Below, one piece after another: positions 23,734-35,844 of a DNA stretch of 64,000 nt (the stretch's first letter is position 1; each line of letters starts with the position of its first letter). Under the pieces are notes generated by a model. The model did no database searches. It worked only from the letters and a program-made list of their open reading frames with translations, and was not told where the DNA came from. The stretch lies in the NCBI GenBank assembly GCA_016647705.1, contig CM028335.1, positions 18,454,905 to 18,518,904 on the forward strand, in the 5' to 3' direction. The translations under genes were made by a program, and so were the position numbers. Source of the stretch: Eucommia ulmoides (taxonomy: Eukaryota; Streptophyta; Magnoliopsida; Garryales; Eucommiaceae).

Positions 23734-24403
23734 GTGATGATGGAGGTTTCACCGGAAATGCGTAAGCATAAAGGCATAATCAAGAAGTATAAAATGGTCA
23801 AATTTATTATTCAGTGTCTATGTTTTTTAGGATACAGAAAATCTGCAGCTTGTTTGGAATCAGAATCTTGTATTTCATACAAATCTTTGCAGTTTGAATT
23901 ACTTGAATCTAAGGTTCTACATGGAAGTTGGGATGACTGCATTGATTGCCTTTCTGGAATCAAAGATATGCCCGACGAAATATGAGCCTTGGCGTTGTTC
24001 TTGTATTGAAGTAGTGTTTATTAGAGTATATGAGTCGTGGGGATGACTCTTTAGCTTTGATTATTCTACGAAAACGGATTTCTAACTTGCGATTGGAGAA
24101 GGATAAGAATAAGGTTCAAAAACTTGCTTTTGGGATATTATCAATGAAGGACATTGAACTGGGTAAAATTGATGAAGCTATTGTTGATGAATGGCGTAAG
24201 AAAATATTAAAAGAATTGGAAAAAGTGCTTCATCCTCCCATTACTATGTCTAAAAGAAGATTGGAACATCTTGTTGAAATGGTTGTTGGTGCTCAGATAG
24301 ATTCATGTATGTATCACAATTCTAATTATTCTATATCACTTTATGAAGACCATCAAGTGGTTGAGATCATATCCCTACGGAGACCAGTCAGGGGGCTAAT
24401 CTA
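23734..24403 (+). pseudogene. Truncated LisH/CTLH (WDR26/GID7-like) gene fragment
   Basis: Section 23734-23985 encodes a LisH-like start (MVKFIIQCLCFLGYRKSAAC) followed by a CTLH start (VLHGSWDDCIDCLSGI). Section 24030-24403 continues the CTLH part (LALIILRKRIS, KVQKLAFGILSMKDIELG) and the conserved linker PPITMSKRRLEHLVE and SLYEDH. Plant WDR26-type proteins, parts of the GID/CTLH ubiquitin ligase, have this order before their WD40 repeats. Frameshifts lie at about 23985-24030 and after SLYEDH, and all WD40 repeats are absent. No intron interrupts the segments, which allows a retrocopy, but the parent gene structure is unknown to me. Confidence 0.72.
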
Positions 24404-24473
24404 TTCGTGAACTTATTGTTGCGTTTTACTTTTAATTTGTTTAGGTTTTAGATTTGCTATTTCTTATTTAGAG

Positions 24474-24539
24474 TAGATTCTCGAATACCCTAATGAGAAG
24501 GTTATGTAGATTCTCGAATACCCTAACGAGAAGGTTATA
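24474..24539. repeat. 33-bp tandem duplication
   Basis: Bases 24474-24506 and 24507-24539 are two adjacent copies of a unit starting TAGATTCTCGAATACCCTAA. They differ at two positions (T/C and the last base). It lies just downstream of the CTLH pseudogene. Confidence 0.85.
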
Positions 24540-24564
24540 TGACCTGTTGGAATGATCTTTCAGG

Positions 24565-24843
24565 GTTCTAAGACAGGCATGATCGATCTTTCAATTTCAA
24601 CCCTTGTACGCGCGAGAATTTCATCATCGTCCTCGCGGTATTGACTACTCGTAAGTATACGAGGTCTAGTTTTAATATAATGGATCTTGAAAGATCGGAT
24701 ATCGTTCCACTGGGAACACGTGTAACTTGGTTGAATATTGTGATTAAAAAAGTTTCATATTATCTCGACTAATCAAAATTTGTTTGTATTCTATTTAATC
24801 TACCAAGATAAATGACAACTATTAGGTTAGTTCTAATTACACT
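24565..24843 (-). repeat. Truncated Athila LTR copy with its target flank
   Basis: This segment repeats 27576-27855 almost exactly. It comprises a 40-bp flank (GTTCTAAGACAGGCATGATC and onward to AACCCT) and then the first roughly 240 bases of the Athila LTR, beginning TGTACGCGCG at 24605. The similarity stops abruptly at ACT (24843), where the sequence TGTCACGACCC starts. Sharing the flank as well as the LTR means this is a duplication of the locus, not an independent insertion of the same family. Confidence 0.8.
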
Positions 24844-26465
24844 TGTCACGACCCATCCCGGACACCCGTCATCCCAAGAAAGGCATGACAACAACATGAC
24901 ATCACCTATTACATTTAAATCTTCTTATACATTACAAAATTTCATAAATTACTATACAATTCATTATACAACATATACATAATCTTTCACTTTCATATTT
25001 TTCCCCTCTGACAACTCAACTCAAATTATTTCCAGATGACTCCACCTAATGCCAGTAGGGGACCGTCTCCTAAAAGATTCACCTGCGAGTGTACTGCTTT
25101 CTTAGTAAAAACTATTTTTAACATAATAATAATACATTCTAAATAATACAACATTTAAATGGATCAAGAGTAAATATATATATCCACCACACAGTTGATA
25201 AAATCCCTAGTATCAAATAAGCAGTGAAAGTAAAACAATATAAATAAGTTTCCAAACACCATAATGAATCACCCAATATATATATAAACCACCCCAACTC
25301 AAACACACATCTCAATCCCATACCCACCGGCTAAGCCATAATGATCGTTTTAACCTCACGATCGGGAGTTGCAACGGTACCGTAACCATCCGTAGGATAT
25401 GCCTTCCTAGCGGACCTAACTGCGCAAATCACCGCCTACCGAACGTCTCCAGAGGCCAATAATATAATCACCACATAAATTAATATACATCTGCCAGACC
25501 ACCCTCCGGACAGATCATAATATAAATCACCACCTGCTGGATCACCCTCCGGACAGGACATCATAAACTATGGCATAGTCAATTCAATAATATTATCACT
25601 AAATCACAAATAATTATCTATCTGCAGGACCACCCTCCAAACAGACCATAATATAAATCACCACTTCATCAATATCGACAAAATTACCAACGTCCACCTC
25701 TTTTTAACAAAAACCAACTTTTACATCCGAAAATTATATTTTTAACTTTTGATTGAAAACCCTCTAATTTTAACACAACCATTTTCACCATCTCTATTTT
25801 TATGAAAACCAAATATTTTCTATCTTCTCTTAAAACCACCAAATTTAACAAAACTCATTTTTCAACTTTCTTTTAAAACCACCATATTTTAACGAAAGTC
25901 CATTTCTGCCAACTCACCCAAAAATCCACGATAATTATTTTAAATCCTTCTTTTTAGAAACTAACATAATTTCCCAAAAAATATCGTTTTACCAACTCAC
26001 TCCAAAAAAACTTACTTGATCCATATTATTTTGAAATCATCTAATTTAAACACCATCATTTTCCATCTTATATACATATAGAATAATTCGGCAAGAAAAC
26101 AGTACACTCACCTGATATCCGCTTTCGTAAACTTTAACCGACTATCCCCTATCCGAACTCCGGTGCCTGCGAACCTAACGATGACAGGGCCTAAATTAAT
26201 ATTTTTGTATAAAACAAACTAATCACGCCATGAAATCCTAATTTCCTATTTCTCATCTTTTATTACGAAATATAACTATTCAACTAGTATCGTTTGGTTA
26301 CGGTTTACTATATATAACTTTGTTCTTATAAACAATCTCATTATTTGTTTTCCATCATTTCGACAACTTCGACGCTAGTAATTAAATTAACAAATCACAA
26401 AATTTTAACGAGAAACGTTACCCGCTCCCAATCGGTTGTCGATCTCAACACGAATTCCTTGATTT

Positions 26466-26660
26466 TTGCTTACTGTTGCCCACCGCCTAAGCGGACGATC
26501 CACCGCCTAGGCGAACGAGCTCCTTTACAGTTCTGAGTTCCACACTGACGACCCACCGCCTAGGCGAGAAACTTCCGCCTAGGCGAACTTTCTCTCATTC
26601 TACACACTGCAGTTTCACCGCTTGAGCGAAAATCCACCGCTTAGGCGATAAACATCTTCC
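26466..26660. repeat. CGCCTAGGCG-type palindromic words in the LTR-like block
   Basis: Seven words of the form CCGCCTAGGCG, CCGCCTAAGCGG or CCGCTTAGGCG occur within about 200 bases, paired at short spacing (for instance CACCGCCTAGGCGAG...TTCCGCCTAGGCGAA at about 26551-26586). The same word dominates the neighbouring Athila LTRs, although the surrounding sequence is different. Confidence 0.75.
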
Positions 26661-27323
26661 TCCTTCTGCTCTGTTTTGAGATCTCAGTCACCTCTCTCCC
26701 TCTCTTCTCACCATCGGCTCACACCCACACAATACAACATACCCAAACCTCACAACCACACTCCCACAGCATATACAACACACACAAACCCACACAATCG
26801 TCGGCCACTGGACACACACCAACGAACCCACATTCACTTCTCTCTCTTCTCTATTTTTCGACGACACACACACACACAGACATACTGCTCCCACACATTC
26901 ATACACAACAATACACACTTGATGATGGACGAAAGTAGAACACGTACATACCACACACGGTCAAAAAATGGAACAGCACGCACACATACATAGCCGCACC
27001 ACGGACAAACCAGACCAACACCAATTCCTTCTCTCTCTCTCTCTCTTTGTTTTCTGATTTGGTTTCCTGTTAACCTACCCATGACGACTCATAAACCTCC
27101 GCCAGCGAACCCCACACGATCGGCGATAAAAATCCCACCGGCAATCCTCCATCTCTCTCTCTCTTCTTCCTCTTCCTCTCTTTTTCCCGATTTTTTTGAC
27201 CATTTCTCGATCTTTCTCTCTGGTTTACGTGTGTAGGAGTCTATATATATATATATATATGTGTGTGTGTGGATAAGAGGCCACGCCCCTATGCCGCCTT
27301 ACCTCTCTCTCTCCTTGATCTTT

Positions 27324-27324
<1 letters not shown>

Positions 27325-27378
<54 letters not shown>
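27325..27378. repeat. (AT)n microsatellite
   Basis: An almost pure alternating TA run of more than 50 bases. A shorter (TA)n(TG)n run lies at about 27243-27271. Confidence 0.95.
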
Positions 27379-27382
<4 letters not shown>

Positions 27383-27615
27383 TAATTACATAAATCTCCC
27401 CTTTTTATTTTGTTAAAATAATAATTAGACCCAATTCCGATTTTAAGATTTTTAACAATTTACGAATTAACCCCAAAAGTTTTAAATCACACAATTAGTA
27501 GCACCGTCCACCTCGTTATTTTCAAATGTGCTATAATACAACTTAATTTGAGTGTATACAAAAAATTGGGGTCTAGTTCTGAGACAGGCATGATCGATCT
27601 TTCAATTTCAACCCC

Positions 27616-29125
27616 TGTACACGCGAGAATTTTATCATCGTCCTCGCGGTATTGACTATTCGCAAGTATACAAGGTCTAGTTTTAATATAATACATCTTG
27701 AAAGATCGGATATCGTTCCACTGGGAACACGTGTAACTTGGTTGAACATTGTGATTAAAAGAGTTTCATATTATCTCGACTAATCAAAATTTGTTTGTAT
27801 TCTATTTAATCTACTAAGATAAATGACAACTATTAGGTTAGTTCTAATTACACTAATTACTTAGGTATTGATTTCTTTCACATAATGCATAATTGACGTC
27901 ATTTAGTTAGCGGTTTTTATCTATTCCGACAATCTCTGTATCGATAACTCCTCCGCTACCTCTCCCAAGTGTAAGACGGGAGATTACACGACTTCGTGTC
28001 AACGAAGAAGTCCCCATCAATGCCTTAACGACGCTAGGTCGCGTGAGTCTTAAGCCAACGTCATGGATTGCATACGTTCTAACGCCCTCCGGGTCGTTAG
28101 AACGTCACGTTGCATTTACCCTAGTCCGAATCCAGGGTTACCTCTCCCGAGTGTCAAACCCCATATTCTCGATTTATCAATACAAGTATAATATCAAGAA
28201 TAATGGTAAACACAATTGAATTTAGATAAACAACACGTTAAACTAATATTAATTCATTCAACTTAACATTTACATGATTTCAACTACACCTAAGTAACAT
28301 TCTTAGCCATATATCACACAAAATAAGAGGGATTCAACATTATTAGATGTGGAAAAGTAATTACAAAGATAAAAACAAGAGAAGAATGATCAAATCTGAA
28401 AGTGAAACGATCCACTGTCGCTAATGATCGATCCGCAAGTGATTCGTCTTTGCCCGAATGATGAACCTCCTCTTTGATCTCTCAAATATAGCTTAATAAC
28501 TCTCTACTAGGGTTAGGGATCATCCACTCTCTTTTTCAAACGTGGAAAATGGGTATATATAGGCCAAAGGTTTCAAAAATATTTAAACAGATATTTTGCC
28601 ATGTTCTGCGAAATTCGCCTAGGCGGTAGAATCTTCGCCTAGGTGAAGTTTAAGTCAGTTAGAAATCCACCTAGGCGATGGTTTATTCGCCTAGGCAGAG
28701 GACTAACTTCTTCGTCTTTTTTCATTCTGACTGATTTTCGCCTAGGCGGTAGAAACTTCGCCTAGGCGGATTTCAGCATTTAAGCACTTCCAGCATTTCA
28801 GCACTTTCAACCTTCTGACGGATTTTTGCCTAGGCGGTGGAAACTTCTCCTAGGAGGATTTCAACATTTCAGTACTTCCAACCTTCTGACGGATTTCTGC
28901 CTAGGCGGTGAAAACTTCGCCTAGGCGGATTTCAGCTGTTCTTGAAACCTTTATTTTTTTTATCTTTTGGCTACCATTTTTTCCACCGTTTCGCTCAGTT
29001 TATTGATTGTTTACATCCCTACACCTGACTTATAAAAAACAGCTAAAAAGAAATTAAAACTTTAATAAAATACTCAAAAACTGGCAAATTCGGTTTAGAA
29101 ATAGATAGGTATTTTACACCTATTA
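27616..29125 (-). repeat. 3' LTR of the Athila element
   Basis: This 1,510-bp copy begins TGTACACGCG and ends CCTATTA in plus orientation (the other copy ends CCTATCA). It differs from the 5' LTR by few scattered substitutions and lacks one 71-bp unit present there, so the pair looks young relative to the Tat element. It carries five hairpin pairs at 28610-28940. Confidence 0.9.
28610..28940. repeat. Hairpin array of CGCCTAGGCG pairs in the 3' LTR
   Basis: Five pairs of the word GCCTAGGCG (with variants) lie here. In each pair two palindromic copies flank a short spacer, as in CGCCTAGGCGG-TAGAAACTT-CGCCTAGGCGG, so both single words and pairs can fold. The pairs start near 28617, 28665, 28738, 28826 and 28898. 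The last three sit in a roughly 70-bp repeat with TTTCAGCATTT or TTTCAACATTT and CTTCCAACCTTCTGACGG between them. The array is in the U3 part of the LTR, upstream of transcription in element orientation. Confidence 0.85.
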
Positions 29126-29143
29126 AATACCCCCAAACTTGGA
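29126..29143 (-). other. Polypurine tract of the Athila element
   Basis: The minus strand reads CCAAGTTTGGGGGTATT immediately before the LTR. The core AAGTTTGGGGG occurs twice more inside the element (29796-29806 and 30680-30690). Confidence 0.8.
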
Positions 29144-30793
29144 ATTTTGCTAGTCCTCGAGCAAAATACCCTAATACTAAATAACACGAACTACATTAAT
29201 TAGCTAATTTCTAAACTAAAAACAAATAATCATTAACAAATAAGAAGTAAACACCTGCGAGATTCAAGTTCAATCAAAGAGACCATGTGGTTCTTCCCTC
29301 AACAACCCGTAATCAGATCAGGTTAAGGAATAACACACACCACGTGGTGTTCTAGAATTTCAACACTCAATATCAGTTAAAATTATTTTAGATCTAATTG
29401 AAATGTGTGTGTGTGAGAACTTAGATGTATAACTAATCAAACACCGAATTGGATTATTCAATAAATAAGGTCATGACTTAAACTTGTTAAAATATTCAGG
29501 AAAGCCATATGCTTGACTGGGATCAACTATCCACTAATGTAGGTTCGGACATTCACAGAGATCAATAAGACTTGGTTTGGCTTTGGAGAACTACCAAGGG
29601 TATCGTAGAAATAGAAACTCGTTATAATTTTAACGATACCCGAGGCATAAACGCTTGTCGCTAAATCTCTCTCGTAATCCCCTATCTTTGAAGATATAAC
29701 CCTGAACAAGATTAAGTAAACTTGTATTCACTTGTCACAACAACCGAGATTAAACACTTTATTCACATAGTGGGTTTTTTTTTTTTTAACACACACCCCC
29801 AAACTTATTCAATTTTGTACAATTTTAGGGGCTTGTAAATACAACTAAAGGATTAACAAGTGAATACGCTTATACTTAACCAAAAATATTTAAACTGAAA
29901 CCCCGATTGCTCAACAAGTTAGCATAATCTTATGCTACTTGATTTCACTCAATTTTTACTTTTATTCTTAGCGACAATGGTTTTGAAAGATTTACTTGGT
30001 TAAAGTATAGAAACAAGTTCAGAATTGAAAAGTTTATGGCTTCGACAGGAGAACGAGGGAATAAATTTTCAGGTTAGTTTCAAAAGGTTCAAGCGAAAAA
30101 TTTGAAGGCCTATATCATGCCTCCGGAATTACCTCACTTATAATTTCTCCTCAAGCCTTCCCAATCAAGTTCTAGATTTCTCATTTCTGTCATGAACTTA
30201 TTACTAAATAATCGGCGTCAAATCGTTCAACTAATTATACAATGAATTTATGTGATCGTGCGATTTAGGATCAAAATAATTTTTACCTAATCGACATGCT
30301 AAGCACACAAAACACACATGAATAGCATTACCCCCGACCTCAATATACAATTAGGGGATAATTTTCATCATCGGGACATGGTTCGGACAAACTCAAAAAC
30401 TCAACATGCACGTACAACTACATTCATTAACATATCTACTCTAATTCTACAAGCTAACATTACTTATGCTAATGATCCTTACACATGCATAACTAATCAT
30501 TACACATGCACAACAAAAAGAATTTCAAAATTTACAAAAACTAAACATTAATACCATTATAAGCAAAAATTTGTCCACAAAAAGAATTTTGTCCTATTCA
30601 CATAAAAAAAAAAAAAAAATCATCTTTCATATCTTCATATCCCGAAAAGAACAAAAACTACATGCTTCCATGTTGAATACCCCCAAACTTGAACTAGGCA
30701 GCGAACCCAATAATAGAATAGAAATCTAAGTATTGAAAATTGGGTCGAACACATACCTAGGAGAGAAGACATACAAGTCTAACCTCCTACCGT
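29144..30793. other. Non-coding 3' internal region of the Athila element
   Basis: No frame of substance is present between the polypurine tract and the third ORF. The region holds two further polypurine-like words (AAGTTTGGGGG on the minus strand at 29796-29806 and 30680-30690) and poly-T or poly-A tracts. A long untranslated stretch here is usual for Athila-type elements. Confidence 0.6.
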
Positions 30794-31860
30794 TCATTGG
30801 GGAGGAGATGGTGATTGCAGCTCATCGGTCTCGAAAGGCGGCACGGGCGTATAACGCATCATGTCGATTCCAAGGTGCTCAAATAAAACCCTTTGATTTT
30901 GATCTTGCTGCCTAATGTAGTGATCCATGTAAATATCCATCCGAGAAAAATTCTTTTGGAGATGGCTCATGTCGGATTGGAGACCATGGATATCTCGCAA
31001 AATCTGGTTTAGTTGGTCACGGCGGGTTGTGGGCGTTGGTGCCTCTGAAGGGCCAACTTCTTCCTCGTTAGGACCCTCCTCTCCCTTAACTGGTCCTCCC
31101 TTCCACAATCAGTTAATCATTGAAAGATCGAGCAAATGTTTAGGTGGCAAGGGGCTTGTCGCTGTGAAATGAACTCTGGCACGCATAAATAGAATGGTTA
31201 GGAAGGAGGGAAAATGAAGGCCACCCTTCGTCGTTTTGGTAACATGAAGTATGGAAGAGAATATGTGCCAACCGACATTGACGGGGGTCCCTCTATCGAT
31301 ACCATTTAGCATAAAAGTGCGCTCCTTGGAAACATCTGAAATGTGGGAGGTGGGGAGTAGATTTGCGCAGATGAATTGATGTCATATCTTCAGATTGGTT
31401 TCAAAAATCGCACTTTAAAGATGGCCTGACCCTGCCATGTGTTTTTCTATTAGGCATTACCCGCAGTCAGGGCCTAAATCACAGCATTCATCGTTGGTGT
31501 GGCAGCTTCGGATAAATCCCGCGAGGCTTCTGGCCCCGTCAAACCCAGTAACTCATTGAAGTGGTCCGTACTGAACAAAATTGGGATGTTTCGAACCTTC
31601 GTCTGAAAGCCAATGGCCTCGGTAATATTAGCGTAGAATTCGGGTACCAAAACCAACTCCCCTGGTGGGGGTGAAGCGTAGAACTGTTCCCATTTTTGAC
31701 TTTGTATGATTGTCCTGAATTCTTCAGGAAGTTCTTGCAAAGGTCCTAATCCCCTTTAGCAAATGCTGGAACGCCTACTTTCATATCTGTTGAAATGGGC
31801 TTCGGCTTATTTGGAAACAAATTTTAAGGAGTTGTAATCCGTGGCAATCGAAGATTCTTC
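30794..31860 (-). pseudogene. Athila third ORF (env position), broken
   Basis: Section 31740-31474 reads WEQFYASPPPGELVLVPEFY, then NIPILFSTDHFNELLGL. This is the pattern of the domain called putative plant transposon protein in Athila third ORFs. After breaks, 31312-31109 contains FLTILFMRARVHFTATSPLP, and 31108-30794 is a polar, coiled-coil-like tail (ILRDIHGLQSDMSHLQKNFSRM). Function is unknown; by position it has been compared to env, but no signal peptide or membrane segment is visible here. Stops near 31470 and 31313 break it. Confidence 0.7.
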
Positions 31861-32554
31861 TGTGCGTGGTTGTTTAGATGCTCGACACTTTGACATTTTG
31901 CCTATAAATCACAATCACAACACTATCCACAACAATAACAATAGAACACACAATTCAACCCATTGTCAGCGAACACACAATACCCTTTTAACAACCACAT
32001 ACCAACCAAAACCAAACAATACGAATTTCACAATATATCATACCAACCAAAACCAAATCACATTTTTTTTTCGCAATGTAGCCTAAAATAAACGATTCCC
32101 ATTGTGTATCTACACATAAACATGATAGGCTTTACCAAAAATCAGTCCTAAATCCCTAATAGCATGAAAAACGCAATACTAGGGTTTAAAAGGGTTTAGG
32201 GTTCTATCCAAATCCAATGATTTTTGAAATAAATATGCAAATGAAGCAAAGATTTCAACAATTAAATGAAAAATAGGATCATTGATACTTGTTGAAAAAA
32301 TTCAGTCAAATCACTTGAAGATGTCGATTTCGGACTGTTCACCCCTTAAACCCTAGATTTCCGAAAATGGGGAAGAGAAATCCAACGCTTGGACGAAGAT
32401 TCTTGGTAGAATTCCAAGTTTTTCACAATTGAGGATGAATTTTTAAAGGGAGGAAAGGATTTGGGATGGTGAAATTGAGAGGTTTCTGAAAATTTGAGGA
32501 GGGAAGTGCCGTTTGTGAAGGGAAAGGCTCCTATTTAAAACAGGGTTGTCGCGA

Positions 32555-32795
32555 ATTCGCCTAGGCGGAGGTTTTTCCACCTAGGCGAAGTAGCGTCTTT
32601 TATTTTTTTAAAAGATCTTATGATGTTAATTCGCCTAGGTGGAGGTTTTTCCACCCAGGCGAAGTTTCGTCAGTGTGAAACCCTTCGATTCTATTGTTAA
32701 TTTGCCTAGGCGGTGGGTTTTTTTCGCCTAGGTGAATTTACGCCAATATAAAAACTCAGCCTTCTGTCCTATTTCTGCCTAGGCGAATTTACAGC
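32555..32795. repeat. Hairpin cluster of CGCCTAGGCG words inside the Athila element
   Basis: Three pairs and a single word lie here, for example TTCGCCTAGGCGGAGG-TTTTT-CCACCTAGGCGAA at about 32555-32592, which can fold into one long stem. Others begin near 32628, 32702 and 32778. The region is between the third ORF and integrase and is otherwise non-coding, so the same palindromic word has spread or been kept outside the LTRs too. Confidence 0.8.
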
Positions 32796-33009
32796 AGTAT
32801 GGAGTTTGGCTGGATTCCTTCATGTTTTCACATTTTTGCTCTACACCTCTTATTTCCACTTCATTCCTTAAACGATTTTTAGCATGCAATTCAATCCTAA
32901 GTATCTAGCCTCATCAATTCACCACAAAAAATAATATTCCAGGATCAATACGATCTCCAAAAAGTAATATATACAAAGTTGGGAATGTTCGTTACCCTCG
33001 ACGACATAT

Positions 33010-34390
33010 CAAAAGATGTTGCTTGGTTTTACGTCCTTAGCTGGACGTTTATGAATTCTGGATTTATCCTTCAACGAGGGAGATGTTCTCCCCAACTCAT
33101 TCTTCATCCTTGAAGTAGTGCTTGATCCGCTCCCCGTTGACTCGAAAAGTTCGTCCGTCTTCTCCTTCTAACTCGATAGCACCAAATGGATAAATATGCT
33201 TGATCCGGAACGGTCCAGACCACTGAGACTTCAACTTTCCGGGAAAGAGTCTCAGCCTTGAGTTAAACAATAGAACTTGTTAGCCCAGACTGAACTCCCT
33301 CCGGACTAACATTTTATCATGCCACCTTATCGTTTTATCTTTATAAAGCTTGTCATTCTCATAAGCCTCGTGCTGGAATTTCTCCATTTCATTCAATTGG
33401 AGGAGACGTTGCGCACCAGAAGCCTTTAGGTCAAAGTTGAGTTTCTTAATCGCCCAGAATGCACGGTGCTCCAATTCAACGGGTAAATGACACGCCTTCC
33501 CAAACACCAATCGATACGGCGACATGACAATCGGTGTCTCAAAAGCCATGCGGTACGCCCATAAAGTATCATCAAGCTTCACCGCCCAATCCTTGCAATT
33601 AGTATGAACTATTTTCTCCAGAATTAGTTTGATTTCTCAGTTTGAAACTTCAGCTTGGACATTTGTCTGTGGGTGGTATGATAGCGCCACCTTGTGCCTA
33701 ACCTCATACTTTGCCAACAAAGCACTAAGCATTTTGTTATAGAAGTGGGTTCCCTCATCACTGATTAAGGCTCAGGGTGTCTCGAACCGTGTCATGACAT
33801 TTTGTTGAAGGAACTTTAAAACCACTTTGGCATCATTGGTAGGTGTTGCCACAGCCTCGACCCATTTGGACACATAATCCACCACTAACAGAATATACTC
33901 CTTGCCAAATGACGGCGGAAATGGCCCCATGAAATCTACGCCTCACACATCAAACAACTCAAGCTCAAGAAAAGACGTCAATGGCAATTCATACCTTCTC
34001 GATATGTTACCCACCCTTTGACATCTATCACGAGTTTTCACAAACGTGTATAAATATTTAAATAAAGAAGGCCAATAAAAACCTAATTCAAGTACTTTCG
34101 ATGTTGTCCGAGTCGCACCAAAATGGCCGCCACCAGGTGATGAATGGCAATGGTAGAGAATACTAGCCATTTCCTCCTCTGGAACATATCTCTGAATCAT
34201 CTGATCAACACATTTCTTGAATAGCAGTAGCTCGTCCCACAGATAATACTTTGCATCAAAAAGAAATTTCTTCCTTTAGAATCTAGTCAAATCAGGTAGT
34301 AACACATCACATGCAAGATAGTTCACAATGTCCGCATACCAAGGAAGTGCATTTTCAACTGAAAATTGTTATTCGTCAGGGAACACTTCC
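33010..34390 (-). pseudogene. Athila integrase, broken
   Basis: Section 34200-33943 is the zinc-binding region (HCHSSPGGGHFGATRT, then FVKTRDRCQRVGNIS). The family has a cysteine where the R of KTRDRC lies, so the H2C2 finger is incomplete. The core follows with [18 protein letters not shown] and LISDEGTHFYNK carrying the two aspartates, then SYHPQTN. There are stops at an ETP* codon and at a VSN* codon. Section 33582-33280 ([20 protein letters not shown] and onward) and the C-terminal RLFPGKLKSQWSGPF complete it. It joins cDNA to the genome when intact. Confidence 0.85.
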
Positions 34391-34499
34391 ATGATGCTAA
34401 ACTCCTCACCAACGTCTTCTTGAATCAACCTTGACAAATGGTCGGTAACAATGTTCTCACTCCCCTTTTTATCCCTTATTTCAGCATCAAACTCTTGCA

Positions 34500-35720
34500 A
34501 TAGAAGAATCTACCTTATCAATCTCGGCCTGGCATCTTTCTTTGCGAACAAGTACCGGATAGCCGCGTGATCCATGTAGACGATCACTTTTGAACCAATG
34601 ATATAAGACCAGAACTTATCACAAGCAAAAATAATAGCTAGCATTTCTTTCTCAGTCGTGGTGTAATTTTCCTGGTCATCATTCAATGTCTTACTTGCAT
34701 AATAGATTGAGTGGAAGATCTTCTCCTTCCGTTGGCCTAACACCGCGCCAACGGCATAGTCACTCGCATCGCACATAATCTCAAATGGCATCTCCCAATC
34801 CGAAGCGACCATTATTGGAGTCGTGATCAACTTCTCCTTTATCGCCTTAAAAGCCTCCATGCAAGCCTCATTGAATTCAAATGAAGTATCCTTCTCAAGA
34901 AGGTGACATAATGGCTTCACCGTCTTCGAGAAATCCTTAATAAAGCACCGGTAAAAGCCAGCATGCCCCAAGAAACTTCGAACTCCTTTCACATTAATCG
35001 GTGGCGGATGCTTCTCAATCGTTTCAATCTTTGCTCGGTCCACCTCAAGCCCCTTGGAAGAGACTCGATGACCCAAGACGATCCCCTCTTTAACCATAAA
35101 GTGGCACTTCTCCCAATTAAGAACTAAATTCTTCTCCTCACATCGGTCAAGAACAAGCGCCAAATTGTATAGACAGTGATCAAAAGACGACCCAAAGACT
35201 GAGAAGTCATCCATGAAGATTTCCATTTTCTCTTCCACCATATCAGAAAATATTGCCATCATACACCGTTGAAAAGTTGTCGGTGCATTGCAAAGGACGA
35301 ACGGCATATGTCTATAAGCAAATGTCCCATACGGGCATGTGAAAGTAGTCTTTTCTTGGTCCTCCAGTACAATGGCTATTTGATTGTAACCTGAATAGCC
35401 ATCAAGAAAGCAATAGTACTCATATCCGGCTAATCGATCAAGCATTTGGTCAATGAAAGGAAGAGAAATATGATCCTTCCTCATCGCCTTATTCAATCTT
35501 CTATAATCAATGCACACACGCCATCCCGTGATGGTCCGTATAGGAATAAGGTCATCCCTATCATTCTTCACCATCATCATACCTCATTTCTTGGGCACCA
35601 CTTGCACCGGGCTAACCCACTCACTATCGGATATAGCATATATAATTACCGCATTTAAGAGCTTCAACACCTCTACTCTCACCACTTCTTTCATAGCCAG
35701 ATTTAGCCACCGTTAATGTT
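34500..35720 (-). pseudogene. Athila reverse transcriptase and RNase H, nearly intact
   Basis: A 356-codon frame at 35580-34510 covers most of the domain: [27 protein letters not shown], the catalytic [27 protein letters not shown], and RNase H with [32 protein letters not shown] and [20 protein letters not shown]. Upstream, 35720-35590 encodes MKEVVRVEVLKLLNA and WVSPVQVVPKK and ends in a stop that replaces the next residue. Part of this stop-free core keeps the family length. Confidence 0.9.
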
Positions 35721-35844
35721 CAATGGAGGGTTTGAACGCATCCTCCATCAAAATTTTATGCATGCAAAACGAAGGGCTAATTCCTTTGATATCCGATATA
35801 GACCAAGCAAAAGCGAATCGATGCCTCTTCAAGATTCTCAGCAA

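Larger units (their letters stand above)
24844..27575. mobile_element. 2.7-kb LTR-like block, probably a gypsy solo or truncated LTR
   Basis: The block starts TGTCACGACCC, a start I associate with long LTRs of plant chromoviral gypsy elements, and has no coding potential. It includes repeated CCACCCTCCGGACAGA-like units (about 25490-25660), a CT-rich 5'UTR-like region (26690-27220) and AT/TG microsatellites (27240-27380). Its right end does not show a clean ...CA terminus or a matching 5-bp duplication. The call as LTR is therefore tentative; it could also be a fragment of another element. Confidence 0.4.

Noticed and set aside
444..24503. Shared word CCTAATGAGAAGGTT near 445 and 24488
   Set aside because: A match of about 16 bases without any extension on either side can be chance in AT-rich DNA of this length.
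26676..27082. Frames rich in T, H, C and V around 26.7-27.1 kb
   Set aside because: They code on CACACA and CTCTCT tracts in the LTR-like block and show no family motif.
28610..28940. CRISPR-like look of regularly spaced palindromes in the Athila LTR
   Set aside because: The units include their spacers in the repeat, the locus is in a plant LTR, and no cas-type gene is present. It is a tandem hairpin repeat.
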